Shown piece by piece: positions 15,638 to 23,358 of a stretch of DNA of 27,210 nucleotides (position 1 is the stretch's first letter; each line of letters opens with the position of its first letter). The position numbers and the translations under genes are program-made. The notes under the pieces were generated by a model. The model saw only the letters and a list, made by a program, of their open reading frames with translations, ran no database searches and had not been told where the DNA came from. This DNA comes from JBJXGF01 sp046153015 (GTDB lineage: Bacteria > Actinomycetota > Acidimicrobiia > Acidimicrobiales > CAIXPF01): NCBI GenBank assembly GCA_046153015.1, contig JBJXGF010000240.1:1-27210 (forward strand), read 5' to 3'.

Positions 15638-15892
15638 TTGAAGCGCAGCGGCGAGCCGCTGGATCCGGGGGCGGATGCGATCGTGTGGGCGCGCAGGCGC
15701 GGGTCGATGGGGATGCGGGAGCTGCCCCAGGCGTTGGGGCTCGAGCTGGTGGCCGACGCCTCGCGCTGCGTTGCTCCCACCGAGGCTGGCGCCGTAGCCA
15801 ATGCTCGGCTCATAGGGTCCGATCTTGTCGCTGGGAGGGGCGGTAACCCCGCTGGAGCCACCGATGACGATGCGATTCAACTCCCCGCATGA
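15638..15892 (+). CDS. Uncertain ORF upstream of the excisionase gene
   Basis: The frame from about 15605 to 15775 (including ALAHALSEGLKRSGEPLDPG) has almost only G or C in third positions, as real genes do here, but there is no good start. The TTG at 15638 lacks a ribosome binding site, and the coding bias fades after 15775. It overlaps the start of the excisionase-like gene. It may be the remnant of a longer gene; no family is recognised. Confidence 0.3.
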   Translation: MKRSGEPLDPGADAIVWARRRGSMGMRELPQALGLELVADASRCVAPTEAGAVANARLIGSDLVAGRGGNPAGATDDDAIQLPA

Positions 15893-16097
15893 GCCGAGCC
15901 CTGGCGAGATGAGCGCCGCCTTCGATCCGGTCCTCGTGACCATCGCCGAAGCGGCGAGGATGCTGGCGCTCGGGCGCACGAGCGTCTACCAGTTGATCAG
16001 CACCGGCGAGCTCGAGGTGATCCACATCGGCCGTGCAGCGCGGATCCCCGTGGAGGCGGTGCATGATCTCGTGCTGCGGCGTCGAGCCGACCGCTAG
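15864..16097 (+). CDS. Excisionase-family helix-turn-helix DNA-binding protein
   Basis: The core TIAEAARMLALGRTSVYQLISTGELEVIHIGRAARIPVEAVHDLV is the standard excisionase/MerR-like (HTH_17) domain: a helix-turn-helix followed by a wing with the hIGRxxRIPxxAV motif. Such proteins act as recombination directionality factors or repressors beside integrases. A start at 15864 has GGAG 5 nt upstream; an ATG at 15909 is also possible and still contains the whole domain. The stop is 15 bp before the integrase start. Confidence 0.88.
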   Translation: MTMRFNSPHEPSPGEMSAAFDPVLVTIAEAARMLALGRTSVYQLISTGELEVIHIGRAARIPVEAVHDLVLRRRADR

Positions 16098-16112
16098 CGC
16101 GAAGCTTGACGG

Positions 16113-17182
16113 GTGAGCGTTCAACGGCGGGACGGCAAGCGTGGAGTGGGCTGGGATGCGCGTCTACGCGATCCGGCGGGCAAGGTGTGCACCCGCACCT
16201 TCCGCACCCGGCGTGAAGCGGAGGCCTTCGTGCGGTCGGAGCTGACGGCGAGGGACGCCGGCGCGTGGGTCGATTCTCGGGCTGGGCGGCGGACGCTCGC
16301 CGAGTGGATCACGGAGTGGTATCCCGCGCACGAACCCGCTCGGCGATCGGGCCCTGTCGTCGATCACCCCGCTCGATATCCAGCGGCTCGTCAATGCCTG
16401 GTCGACCGACGCGAAGCCATCGACGGTGCAGCACAGGTTCGCCATCTTGCGCACCGCCTTGGCCGCGGCCGTGATGGCCGATCGCATCGCACGCTCGCCG
16501 TGCCGCGGCATCAAGCTGCCCCGGGGCGAGCCGGTTCGGCGTCGGCTGCCCGACACGGCCGAGCTGGCGGCGCTCGCGGCCGCGACCCGCCCGGAGTTCC
16601 GGGCCATGGTCTGGCTCGGGGCGATCCTCGGGCTTCGCTGGGGCGAGGTCGCAGGGTTGCGAGTGGGCGCTCTCGACCTGCTCCGCGGGCAGCTCCTGGT
16701 TCGAGAGACGGTGGGGGAGGCCTCCGGGGTCATCCACACCGGCCCGCCGAAGTCCGCCGCTGGGCGGCGTCAGCTTGCCCCCGCCCGACCCGCTCTCCCG
16801 GGTCATCGCCGATCACCTTGGGCTCGTGGGCCTCACCGCGGCCGACGCCGACCGATATGTCTTTCGTGCGCCGATGGGCGGGCCTCTGCGCTACTTCTGG
16901 TGGCACGAGAAGGTGTGGGATCGCGCCCGGCGCGAGGTCGGCCTGGGGGAGTTGGGCTTCCACGACCTGCGGCGGCTCTACGCGTCGGTCCTCGTGGCCG
17001 AGGCGATCGACGTGAAGGTCTCGCAGGAGCTCATGGGCCACGAGGACATCCGCATGACGCGAGGGCTCTACGCGCAGGCCGGCAGCGTCGCCAAGCAGCG
17101 GGCGAACGACGCCGTCGCCGACCACCTCCTCGCGCGCCAGCGAGATCTCGCGCGCGATAGACGCGCGATGGAGCGTGGCTAG
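16113..17182 (+). pseudogene. Tyrosine site-specific integrase broken by two frame changes
   Basis: Three frames together make an actinobacterial phage-type integrase. Frame one (GTG at 16113) gives the N-terminal arm-binding part (GWDARLRDPAGKVCTRTFRT to TLAEWITEWYP). Near 16340 it changes to a frame reading LGDRALSSITPLDIQRLVNA, with about 20-30 residues of the usual SAM-like domain missing at the joint. That frame carries LGAILGLRWGEVAGL with the first catalytic Arg and the PKSAAGRR lysine. Near 16770 a one-base change leads to the third frame with HDLRRLYAS, LMGHEDIRM and the nucleophile Tyr in GLYAQ. All catalytic residues are present across the frames. The missing segment at the first joint argues for real decay. 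The gene ends 62 bp from the right core repeat, as is usual. Confidence 0.88.
17150..17175 (+). repeat. Right arm-type repeat, two tandem CGCGCGAT units
   Basis: This is the partner of 11339-11364 (24 of 26 identical, direct orientation). It overlaps the last integrase codons and lies 69 bp from the right core repeat. Confidence 0.6.
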
Positions 17183-17228
17183 GCGGGCTGTCGCTACCTA
17201 CAAAAATTGGCTCTGAGCTGGACTTTTC

Positions 17229-18377
17229 TCAGAAACCCAGCGATCGCCCGATGATCTCTTTCATGATCTCGGTGGTGCCGCCGTAGATCGTGGCGATGCG
17301 GGCATCGGCGTAGGCGCGGGTGATGGGGTACTCGGTCATGTAGCCGTAGCCGCCGTGGAGCTGCACGCAGGTGTCGACCACCCGCTTTTGCAGCTCGGTG
17401 CACCACCACTTGGCCATCGCTGCGTCGTCGGCGCTGAGCTCGCCCGCGTTGAGGGCGCTCACGCAGCGGTCGACGAACACCTGGCCGATCTCGACCTCGG
17501 TCTTCATCTCGGCGAGGCGGAAGCGGGAGTTCTGGAAGCTGCCGATCGGTTGGCCGAACGCGTGGCGCTCCTTGCAGTATTCGGCCGTCCAGCCGAGCGC
17601 CGCCTTGGCCGCGGCCACCCCGGCGACCGCGATCGAGAGCCGCTCCTGGGGCAGGTTGTCGACCAGGTGGAGGAAGCCCTTGCCCTCCTCGCCGAGGAGG
17701 TTCTCGACCGGCACCTCCACGTCGGCGAAGAACAGCTCGGCGGTGTCCTGGCTGTGCTGGCCGAGCTTGTCGAGGTTGCGGCCCCGTTCGAAGCCGGGCA
17801 TGCCCCGCTCGAGCACCAGCAGGCTCATGCCCTTGTGCTTGGCGGCCGGGTCGGTCTTGCAGGCCACGATCACAATGTCGGAGTTGATGCCGTTGGTGAT
17901 GAAGGTCTTCGAGCCGTTCACGATGTAGCGGTCGCCGTCGCGCAGGGCGGTGGTCTTCATGCCGGCGAGATCCGAGCCGACGGCGGGCTCGGTCATGGCG
18001 ATGGCCGAGATGAGCTCGCCCGAGCACATGCCCGGCAGCCAGCGCTGCTTCTGCTCGGGCGTCGCCAGCTTCTGGATGTAGGGCAGGTTGATGTCGTTGT
18101 GGAGGCAGATCCCGTTGCCGGCGCCGACCATGCCGGCGGCCTGCACCTCTTCGTTGATGATCTGGTTGTAGCGGAAGTCGGCGACCCCGCCGCCGCCGTA
18201 CTCCTCGGGCACGCTCATGCAGAGAAAGCCGTTGGCGCCGGCCTTGGTGTACAGCTCCCGGGGGGCGATGCCGTCGCGCTCCCAGCTCTCCAGGTGCGGC
18301 TTCATCTCCTTGTCGACGAAGCTGGCGAAGCTCTCGCGGAACAGCTCGTGCTCGGGCTCGAAGATCGTGCGCCTCAT
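17229..18377 (-). CDS. Acyl-CoA dehydrogenase, LCAD/isovaleryl-CoA dehydrogenase type
   Basis: This FAD enzyme makes the alpha-beta double bond of acyl-CoA thioesters. The 382 residues have the family layout: an N-terminal helical domain, AMTEPAVGSDLAGMKTTA (residues about 127-144) with the flavin-contacting signature, KTFITNGINSDIVIV, and the C-terminal helical domain with RHAFGQPIGSFQ. The YEG catalytic Glu of medium-chain enzymes is replaced (IYGGTTEIM). Glu245 in PQERLSIA matches the alternative catalytic position used by long-chain and isovaleryl enzymes. It follows the MscS-like gene after 23 nt on the same strand. Its last codons contain the right core repeat of the integrated element, but the gene is complete. 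Confidence 0.95.
   Translation of the reverse strand: MRRTIFEPEHELFRESFASFVDKEMKPHLESWERDGIAPRELYTKAGANGFLCMSVPEEYGGGGVADFRYNQIINEEVQAAGMVGAGNGICLHNDINLPYIQKLATPEQKQRWLPGMCSGELISAIAMTEPAVGSDLAGMKTTALRDGDRYIVNGSKTFITNGINSDIVIVACKTDPAAKHKGMSLLVLERGMPGFERGRNLDKLGQHSQDTAELFFADVEVPVENLLGEEGKGFLHLVDNLPQERLSIAVAGVAAAKAALGWTAEYCKERHAFGQPIGSFQNSRFRLAEMKTEVEIGQVFVDRCVSALNAGELSADDAAMAKWWCTELQKRVVDTCVQLHGGYGYMTEYPITRAYADARIATIYGGTTEIMKEIIGRSLGF
17245..17266. repeat. Proximal attachment-site repeat inside the acyl-CoA dehydrogenase gene
   Basis: These 22 bp are identical to 11227-11248 and lie in the codons for MKEIIGR near the C terminus of the dehydrogenase. The integrase gene ends 62 bp away. Confidence 0.75.
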
Positions 18378-18400
18378 GGCCGGCGAGCGTACCGGCCCCC

Positions 18401-19129
18401 TCAGCTGGGGGCGGTCTCGGCCCGCACGATGTGGGGGGCGCCGTTGAGGATGCGCTCGTGGGGGAGGTGCACGACCTGGCCGTCGGCCAGCTCGAGCTCC
18501 ACGGTCACCGGGTGCACGGCGCGGACCACGCCGGCGAAGGTGTCGACGGCGAGCCGGTCGCCCGGGCGCACGAGGCGGCGCAGATAGCGCCCGGCGGCCA
18601 GCTCGCGGGCCACGTTGCGGCCCCCGAGTCCGATGAGCAGCGCCGACGCGAGCGCCGCGCCGAACACCAGCCCGGCCAGCACCATGTTGACGATCGTGGT
18701 GTCGATGCCGAGCTGGCCCACAGCCAGCAGCACCGCCGCTGCGGTGACTATGGTCCGCACCGCCCGCGTGAGCGCAGGGCGGGGTTCTCCGGTGGCCTTG
18801 ATGACCGTGCGGCCAACGGCCAGCGACACCATCTCCGCCGCGACCTTCCCGCCGAGCAGCAGGACCCCGGCGGTGATGACCTTGGGGAAGTACGTGATGA
18901 CCTTGGTCGGGATCGTCTGCAGCTCGGCCGTTGCGGAGCTGCCCATGGCCACCACGACGCCGGCGGCGACCACGATCCAGAACACGAAGCTGGCGGCCGC
19001 GTTGGCCACCGCGCGCACGGCCTCGGGCAGCGACGGGCGGCTGAGCAGGCGACGCACCAGCGGCGCGAGCAGGGCCCCCCCGCCGAGGCCGACCACGATC
19101 GACACCGCGGCCGTGATGAGAGCGCGCAT
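18401..19129 (-). CDS. MscS-like mechanosensitive ion channel, short form
   Basis: The 242-residue membrane protein has hydrophobic segments near residues 5-25, 44-62, 84-105, 126-142 and 146-168. The last continues into the MscS-type pore-lining pattern of small residues (GLVFGAALASALLIGLGG), then a beta domain VRPGDRLAVDTFAGVVRAVHPVTVELELADGQVVHLPHERIL, as in MscS-family channels that release solutes on hypo-osmotic shock. The alpha/beta C-terminal vestibule domain is missing: the protein ends soon after the beta domain. It lies between the sigma-factor pair and the acyl-CoA dehydrogenase, all on the minus strand. Confidence 0.87.
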   Translation of the reverse strand: MRALITAAVSIVVGLGGGALLAPLVRRLLSRPSLPEAVRAVANAAASFVFWIVVAAGVVVAMGSSATAELQTIPTKVITYFPKVITAGVLLLGGKVAAEMVSLAVGRTVIKATGEPRPALTRAVRTIVTAAAVLLAVGQLGIDTTIVNMVLAGLVFGAALASALLIGLGGRNVARELAAGRYLRRLVRPGDRLAVDTFAGVVRAVHPVTVELELADGQVVHLPHERILNGAPHIVRAETAPS

Positions 19130-19170
19130 CGAGCGGTATTCCTAGCAGGCGCAGCCCGCCGGACCCGGCG

Positions 19171-19473
19171 CTACAGGTCCCCGTGCTCGCCGAACAGGGT
19201 TCGCGCCGTTTCCCAGGGCAGCGAGAAGAGGTCGCCGACCACCGTGGCCGCCTCCCGCATGGCCGGGTCGGGCCGCATGGCCTCCCGCAGGCGTTCGAGC
19301 AGGCCGACCGGGGTCTCGAGGGCGTGCTGGAGGGACTCGTGCAGCGCCGCCGGGGGCGGCACGAGCGTTTCGAGGCGATCCGCCTCCTCGGGGTGCTGCG
19401 CCAGGTAACGCTCGAGCTTGTCGGGCTCGTCGTCGAGCCAGTCGAGCAGCTTGCGGTCGCTCGGGGCGGTCAT
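19171..19473 (-). CDS. Putative sigma-associated regulator, 100 residues, no zinc-finger motif
   Basis: Its ATG overlaps the sigma-factor stop as ATGA, so the two are translationally coupled. The opening (KLLDWLDDEPDKLERYLAQH) resembles the helical start of anti-sigma domains, but the HxxxCxxC motif of zinc anti-sigma factors is absent (the protein has no cysteine), and there is no membrane segment. The C-terminal half (VGLLERLREAMRPDPAMREA, then VVGDLFSLPWETARTLFG) is helical and not recognised. An anti-sigma or co-regulator role is inferred from position alone. Confidence 0.7.
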   Translation of the reverse strand: MTAPSDRKLLDWLDDEPDKLERYLAQHPEEADRLETLVPPPAALHESLQHALETPVGLLERLREAMRPDPAMREAATVVGDLFSLPWETARTLFGEHGDL

Positions 19474-20084
19474 GGCGACCACTCCGCCAGCGTGGCCGAC
19501 AGGGCCCGGCGGGCCCGGAAGAGCCGGGTGCGCACGGTGGGCAGCGGCAGCTCGAGCGCGGCGGCGATGTCCTCGTAGGGCATGCCCTCCAGCTCCCGCA
19601 GCACCACGATGGCCCGGGTCGTCTCGTCGAGGCCCTCCAGCGCCTTCCACACTGCGCCCACCATCACGCGCCCCTGCACGCTGCGCTCCACGTCGGCGCT
19701 CACGCTGCGGCTCGGCTCGAGTGTCATGTCGGTGGGGTCCATGCTCTGGTCGCGCCGGCGCCGCAGCGCCGACACCGCGGTGTTGTGCGCGATGCGCAGC
19801 ACCCAGTTCCGCAGCGGCGAATCGCCGCGGAAGCCGTCGAGGTGCTGCCACACGCGCAGCAGCGTCTCCTGCACGACGTCCTCGGCGAGCTGTGTATCGC
19901 GAACAATGGATAACGCTACGCGGTAAATCGAGGGCCCGAACTCGGCGAGCACGTCGTCGAGCGAGGGCTGGGCGCCGCCGGCGCCTCGGCCGGCCGACCC
20001 GGCCGACCCTGCCGCGCCCGCCGCGCCGAGTTGCGCCGGGTTGGTCGCCGGTCGGTTCGTATCCGGCGGCGGGGCCAGGCTCAC
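19470..20084 (-). CDS. ECF (sigma-70 family) RNA polymerase sigma factor
   Basis: Region 2 is seen in IYRVALSIVRDTQLAEDVVQ, continuing to LLRVWQHLDGFRGDSPLRNWVLRIAHNTAVSALRRRR. Region 4 is LDETTRAIVVLRELEGMPYEDIAAALELPLPTVRTRLFRARRAL, with a clear helix-turn-helix. There is no region 1.1 or 3, as expected for ECF sigma factors, which respond to envelope or stress signals. A GTG at 20084 gives 204 residues, with an Ala/Gly-rich N-terminal tail; the frame is open further upstream but runs antisense to the PH-like gene, so the true start is uncertain. The coupled downstream gene may regulate it. Confidence 0.93.
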   Translation of the reverse strand: MSLAPPPDTNRPATNPAQLGAAGAAGSAGSAGRGAGGAQPSLDDVLAEFGPSIYRVALSIVRDTQLAEDVVQETLLRVWQHLDGFRGDSPLRNWVLRIAHNTAVSALRRRRDQSMDPTDMTLEPSRSVSADVERSVQGRVMVGAVWKALEGLDETTRAIVVLRELEGMPYEDIAAALELPLPTVRTRLFRARRALSATLAEWSP

Positions 20085-20205
20085 GCGGGCCCGAGCGGGT
20101 CGGCGAGGCAGGGCCTGGGCCCAGAGCGCCCCGTAGCACCGGACATAGGCGGGCACGCTACCGCGCCGCGCCGCCGCCGCCCAGGTCGGCGAGACTGAGC
20201 GGCGC

Positions 20206-20673
20206 ATGCAGGGCGAGTGGCGAGCCAGCGAGGAGTTCGGCCAGCGGCTGGGCTGCGGCCTGGTCGCCGCCGGGCTGCTGCCCGCCTGGTTCCTGCTTGT
20301 GTACCTCGCCCTCGACCGCTCGGCGGGCGGGCCCGCCGCGTTCCTCGCGCTGGCGTTGGCCGTGGCCTCGGCGGCGGGCGCGGCGCTCGGCGTGCGGCGC
20401 ATCCGCCGCACCCCCCGCACGGTGCGGATCGAGGGCGGCTCGCTGACCGTCGCCAGCGCCGCCGCGTCGACCAGCCGGCCCATCGCCGAGCTGGCCTCGG
20501 TCGAGATCGGGGCCGGATTCGGCCTGGCGCCGGTGCGGCTCGTGTTCCGCGACCGGTCCGTGCTGGCGATACCCCGGGAGCTCGAGAACTTCGACGGCCT
20601 GCTCGACGCGCTGGCGGCCCGCAACCCGACCCTCGCCATCCGCCGCCCGCAGCCCGGCGGACCTGGCGGCTGA
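20206..20673 (+). CDS. Membrane-anchored PH-like domain protein, unknown function
   Basis: The 155 residues have two hydrophobic helices near residues 15-33 and 42-62 (CGLVAAGLLPAWFLLVYLAL, AAFLALALAVASAAGAALGV). A basic turn (RRIRRTPRT) and strands (VRIEGGSLTVASA, LASVEIGAGFGLAPVRLVF) follow, with the end NFDGLLDALAARNPTL. This is the layout of bacterial PH (bPH2-like) proteins. It diverges from the sigma gene and is 18 bp upstream of the thiamine pyrophosphokinase start, probably co-transcribed. Confidence 0.65.
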   Translation: MQGEWRASEEFGQRLGCGLVAAGLLPAWFLLVYLALDRSAGGPAAFLALALAVASAAGAALGVRRIRRTPRTVRIEGGSLTVASAAASTSRPIAELASVEIGAGFGLAPVRLVFRDRSVLAIPRELENFDGLLDALAARNPTLAIRRPQPGGPGG

Positions 20674-20691
20674 GATCACTACCATCCGCCC

Positions 20692-21384
20692 GTGGACACC
20701 ACCCGGCCCGTGCTGATCTTCGCCGGCGGGGAGGAGACCCCGCCGGGGGCGCTGGAGGCGCTGGCGGCCGACGCCTTCGTGATCGCGGCCGACTCGGGCC
20801 TCACCCACGCCCTCGCACACGGCCGCGCCGTGGACCTGGTGGTCGGGGACCTCGACTCGGCCCCGCCCCGCCTCGTGGAGGCCGCCTCGGCGGCCGGCGC
20901 CGTAGTTGAGCGCCACCCGGCGGACAAGGACCAGACCGACCTCGCCCTCGCCCTCGACGCCGCCGCTGCGCTCGGCGCCCGGGTGGTGACCGTGGTCGGC
21001 GGCCACGGCGGCCGGCTCGACCACCTGTTCGCCAATCTGCTGCTGCTCGGCGCGCCGCGTTATGCCGGGCTGGAGCTCGACGCGGTGATGGGCCCGGCGC
21101 GGGTGGTGATCGTGCACGACCGCCGGACCCTGCTCGGCGAGCCGGGCGAGCTGGTCTCGCTCCTGGCGCTGCACGGCAGCGCCGCCGGGGTGAGCACCGA
21201 GGGGCTGCTCTTCCCGCTGCGCGACGCGGTGCTGGCGGCGGGCGCCAGCCTCGGCGTGAGCAACGAGTTCGCCGCCCCGCAGGCGCAGGTCACGGTGGAG
21301 CGGGGCTGCGTGGCCGCCGTGGCCCCCGGCGTCCGCGGCGTGCTCTGGCAGGCTCGGCGCCAGGCCGGTCAACACTCTGAGTAG
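20692..21384 (+). CDS. Thiamine pyrophosphokinase
   Basis: The enzyme transfers pyrophosphate from ATP to thiamine, giving thiamine diphosphate. The 230-residue protein shows FVIAADSGLTHALAHG, VVGDLDSAPP (Mg-binding DLDS), HPADKDQTDLALALDAA (the DKDxTD signature) and VVGGHGGRLDHLFANLLLL, all in family order. The later LVSLLALHG and NEFAAPQAQVTVERGCVAAV belong to the thiamine-binding beta domain. The start is GTG at 20692 with no strong ribosome binding site. It follows the PH-like gene closely, and no other thiamine genes are nearby. Confidence 0.92.
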   Translation: MDTTRPVLIFAGGEETPPGALEALAADAFVIAADSGLTHALAHGRAVDLVVGDLDSAPPRLVEAASAAGAVVERHPADKDQTDLALALDAAAALGARVVTVVGGHGGRLDHLFANLLLLGAPRYAGLELDAVMGPARVVIVHDRRTLLGEPGELVSLLALHGSAAGVSTEGLLFPLRDAVLAAGASLGVSNEFAAPQAQVTVERGCVAAVAPGVRGVLWQARRQAGQHSE

Positions 21385-21529
21385 CTGTATATGCGCGATC
21401 CGAAAAGGTTGGAGCGAATCCCTACGCGCCGGCGGTGAAGCTCCGGCCCGCCGCTAGGCTTCTTGCTGCGCTTTGCGCGCAGGCGGACTGCGTGAGCTGC
21501 AATCGGCGAGTCTCCGAGGACGGAGTCAC

Positions 21530-22486
21530 ATGACGCGAGTGTTGGTTACCGGTGCAGGCGGCTTCATCGGAAGTCACCTGGTCACGTTCTTGAAAGAACG
21601 AGGCTATTGGGTTCGCGGGGTCGACATCAAGGAACCGGAGTACCAGCCGACCGACGCCGATGAGTTCCTCCTGCTCGACCTGCGCCGTTGGGACAACTGC
21701 CTCGAGGCCCTGCACGGCGGGGTCGAGGAGGTGTACGCGCTGGCGGCCGACATGGGCGGCATGGGCTTCATCTCGAAGTATCACGCCACGATCCTGCGCA
21801 ACAACGCGCTGATCAACCTGCACACGCTCGACGCGGCGCGGGTCAACGGCGTTTCGCGGTATCTCTATACGTCGTCGGCGTGCGTATACCCAGAATACCG
21901 TCAAACCGAAACGAACGTCACTCCCTTGAAAGAGGAAGACGCCTACCCCGCCCAGCCCCAGGATGCGTACGGCTGGGAAAAGCTGGTGACCGAGAAGCTC
22001 TGCGAGTACTACATCGACGAGTTCGGCCTCGAGACCCGCACGGTGCGGTTCCACAACATCTACGGCCCCAACGGCACCTATGACGGCGGTCGGGAGAAGG
22101 CGCCGGCGGCCATGTGCCGCAAGGTGGCGCTGGCCAACGACGGCGAGTCGATCGAGGTGTGGGGTGACGGCGAGCAGACCCGTTCGTTCTGCTACATCGA
22201 CGACTGCGTCGAGGGGATCTACCGCCTCATGCGCTCCGATCATCGGGACCCGCTGAACCTCGGCAGCGAGGAGATGGTGTCGATCAACGAGCTCGCCCAG
22301 ATGGTGATCGACATCTCGGGCAAGCAGAACATCGGCATCGAGCACGTGGAGGGCCCCCAGGGTGTGCGGGGCCGCAACTCCGACAACAGCCGCCTGCGCG
22401 AGGTGCTCGGCTGGGAGCCGGCCACGAGCCTGCGCACCGGGCTCGAGCCGACCTACCGCTGGATCGAGAAGCACATCGCCTCATGA
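21530..22486 (+). CDS. GDP-mannose 3,5-epimerase
   Basis: The 318-residue short-chain dehydrogenase family enzyme starts MTRVLVTGAGGFIGSHLV (NAD-binding). It matches plant GME closely: ADMGGMGFI, SSACVYPE, PQDAYGWEKL, FHNIYGPNGT, GGREKAPAAMCRK, WGDGEQTRSF and GVRGRNSDN. The plant catalytic residues Cys145, Tyr174, Lys178 and Lys217 fall at Cys118, Tyr147, Lys151 and Lys190, all with the same offset of 27. GME converts GDP-D-mannose to GDP-L-galactose and GDP-L-gulose. In a bacterium it most likely feeds surface glycans rather than ascorbate. GGAG precedes the ATG by 6 nt. Its stop overlaps the next gene as ATGA. Confidence 0.93.
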   Translation: MTRVLVTGAGGFIGSHLVTFLKERGYWVRGVDIKEPEYQPTDADEFLLLDLRRWDNCLEALHGGVEEVYALAADMGGMGFISKYHATILRNNALINLHTLDAARVNGVSRYLYTSSACVYPEYRQTETNVTPLKEEDAYPAQPQDAYGWEKLVTEKLCEYYIDEFGLETRTVRFHNIYGPNGTYDGGREKAPAAMCRKVALANDGESIEVWGDGEQTRSFCYIDDCVEGIYRLMRSDHRDPLNLGSEEMVSINELAQMVIDISGKQNIGIEHVEGPQGVRGRNSDNSRLREVLGWEPATSLRTGLEPTYRWIEKHIAS

Positions 22487-23322
22487 ACGTCCCCGCCGAA
22501 CCTCGCGGGTCGGCGGGCGAGGGCAACGAGCCGGGCCATGCGCCCGGCTCGTTGCCGCGTCCGCTGCCCAGCACCTTGCCCCGCGTCGACGTGCTCGGCG
22601 TCCACGTCAACGCCATCTCGATGAGCCAGGCGGTCGGAGAGATCGCCCGCTGGATCGAGGAGCGGGAGCGCCGCTACGTGTGCGTCACCGGGGTGCACGG
22701 GGTGATGGAATGCCAGGCCGACCCCGAGCTGGCCGTGATCCACAACCGCTCCGGCCTCACCACACCCGACGGCATGCCGATGGTGTGGGCCGGCCGGTAC
22801 GCCGGCGTGACCGAGGCCACCCGCGTGTACGGGCCCGACCTGATGCTCGCCGTGTGCGAGCGGGCCGCCGAGGCCGGTTGGCGCTCGTTCTTCTACGGCG
22901 GCGCGCCCGGCGTGGCCGAGACGCTGGCCGAGCGCCTGAGCGAGCGGTTCCCCGGCCTCGCGGTGGCGGGCGCCTACTCGCCGCCCTACCGGCCGCTCAC
23001 GCCCGAAGAGTCGGGCGAGATCGCGGCCCGCATCAACGAGGCCGGGGCCGACCTCGTGTGGGTGGGCCTCTCCACGCCCAAGCAGGAGCGGTGGATGGCC
23101 GAGCACCGCGAGCTGCTCGACGCGCCGGCGCTGCTCGGCGTGGGCGCCGCGTTCGACATCCACGCCGGCAACCTCCGCCAGGCGCCGGCGGCGCTCCAGC
23201 GGGTGGGCCTCGAGTGGGCGTTCCGGCTGGCGGTCGAGCCTCGCCGGCTGTGGCGGCGCTACCTCAAGAACAACCCGCGCTTCGTGGCGCAGGTGCTGCG
23301 CCGCCCGCCCCGGCTGCTCTGA
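22483..23322 (+). CDS. WecG/TagA/CpsF-family (GT26) glycosyltransferase
   Basis: GT26 enzymes add the second sugar to undecaprenyl-linked glycan intermediates at the membrane face. The 279 residues show VCVTGVHGVMECQADPELA, GLTTPDGMPMVW with the catalytic-type Asp96, RVYGPDLMLAVCE, FFYGGAPGVAE, ADLVWVGLSTPKQERWM and GVGAAFDIHAGNLRQAP in family order. The C terminus is basic (RRLWRRYLKNNPRF), typical of membrane attachment. It overlaps the epimerase gene by 4 nt. Residues about 14-25 are encoded by a perfect inverted repeat outside the family core. Confidence 0.93.
   Translation: MNVPAEPRGSAGEGNEPGHAPGSLPRPLPSTLPRVDVLGVHVNAISMSQAVGEIARWIEERERRYVCVTGVHGVMECQADPELAVIHNRSGLTTPDGMPMVWAGRYAGVTEATRVYGPDLMLAVCERAAEAGWRSFFYGGAPGVAETLAERLSERFPGLAVAGAYSPPYRPLTPEESGEIAARINEAGADLVWVGLSTPKQERWMAEHRELLDAPALLGVGAAFDIHAGNLRQAPAALQRVGLEWAFRLAVEPRRLWRRYLKNNPRFVAQVLRRPPRLL
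22522..22556. repeat. Perfect 15-bp inverted repeat within the glycosyltransferase N-terminal codons
   Basis: GGCAACGAGCCGGGC (22522-22536) is exactly complementary to 22542-22556, with a 5-nt loop CATGC. It lies about 40 nt after the start codon, so the mRNA would fold strongly there. It is not followed by a T run. Confidence 0.6.
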
Positions 23323-23328
23323 GCGGTT

Positions 23329-23354
23329 GGCCGGCCGGGTCCGCCCGGCCGGCC
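23329..23354. terminator. Strong hairpin between convergent genes, probable bidirectional terminator
   Basis: GGCCGGCCGGG (23329-23339) pairs perfectly with 23344-23354 around a 4-nt loop, 6 bp after the glycosyltransferase stop. There is no T run, as is common in high-GC genomes. Confidence 0.6.
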
Positions 23355-23358
23355 CTCG

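Larger units (their letters stand above)
11227..17266. mobile_element. Probable 6-kb integrated element in the 3' end of an acyl-CoA dehydrogenase gene
   Basis: The region is bounded by perfect 22-bp direct repeats (11227-11248 and 17245-17266), 6,018 bp apart. The right copy lies inside the last codons of the intact acyl-CoA dehydrogenase gene. The left copy still encodes MKEIIGRGMGF and a stop, with no related sequence before it. An excisionase-like gene and a tyrosine integrase lie just inside the right end, and a second repeat pair lies just inside both ends. Cargo includes an FAD-linked oxidase, a decayed cyclase and small ORFs. The integrase is broken, so the element is probably fixed. 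No conjugation or replication genes are present. Confidence 0.75.

Noticed and set aside
11405..17182. An anti-phage defence island within the element.
   Set aside because: Apart from the oxidase, integrase, excisionase and cyclase remnant, no recognised defence family is present and most of the region is decayed.
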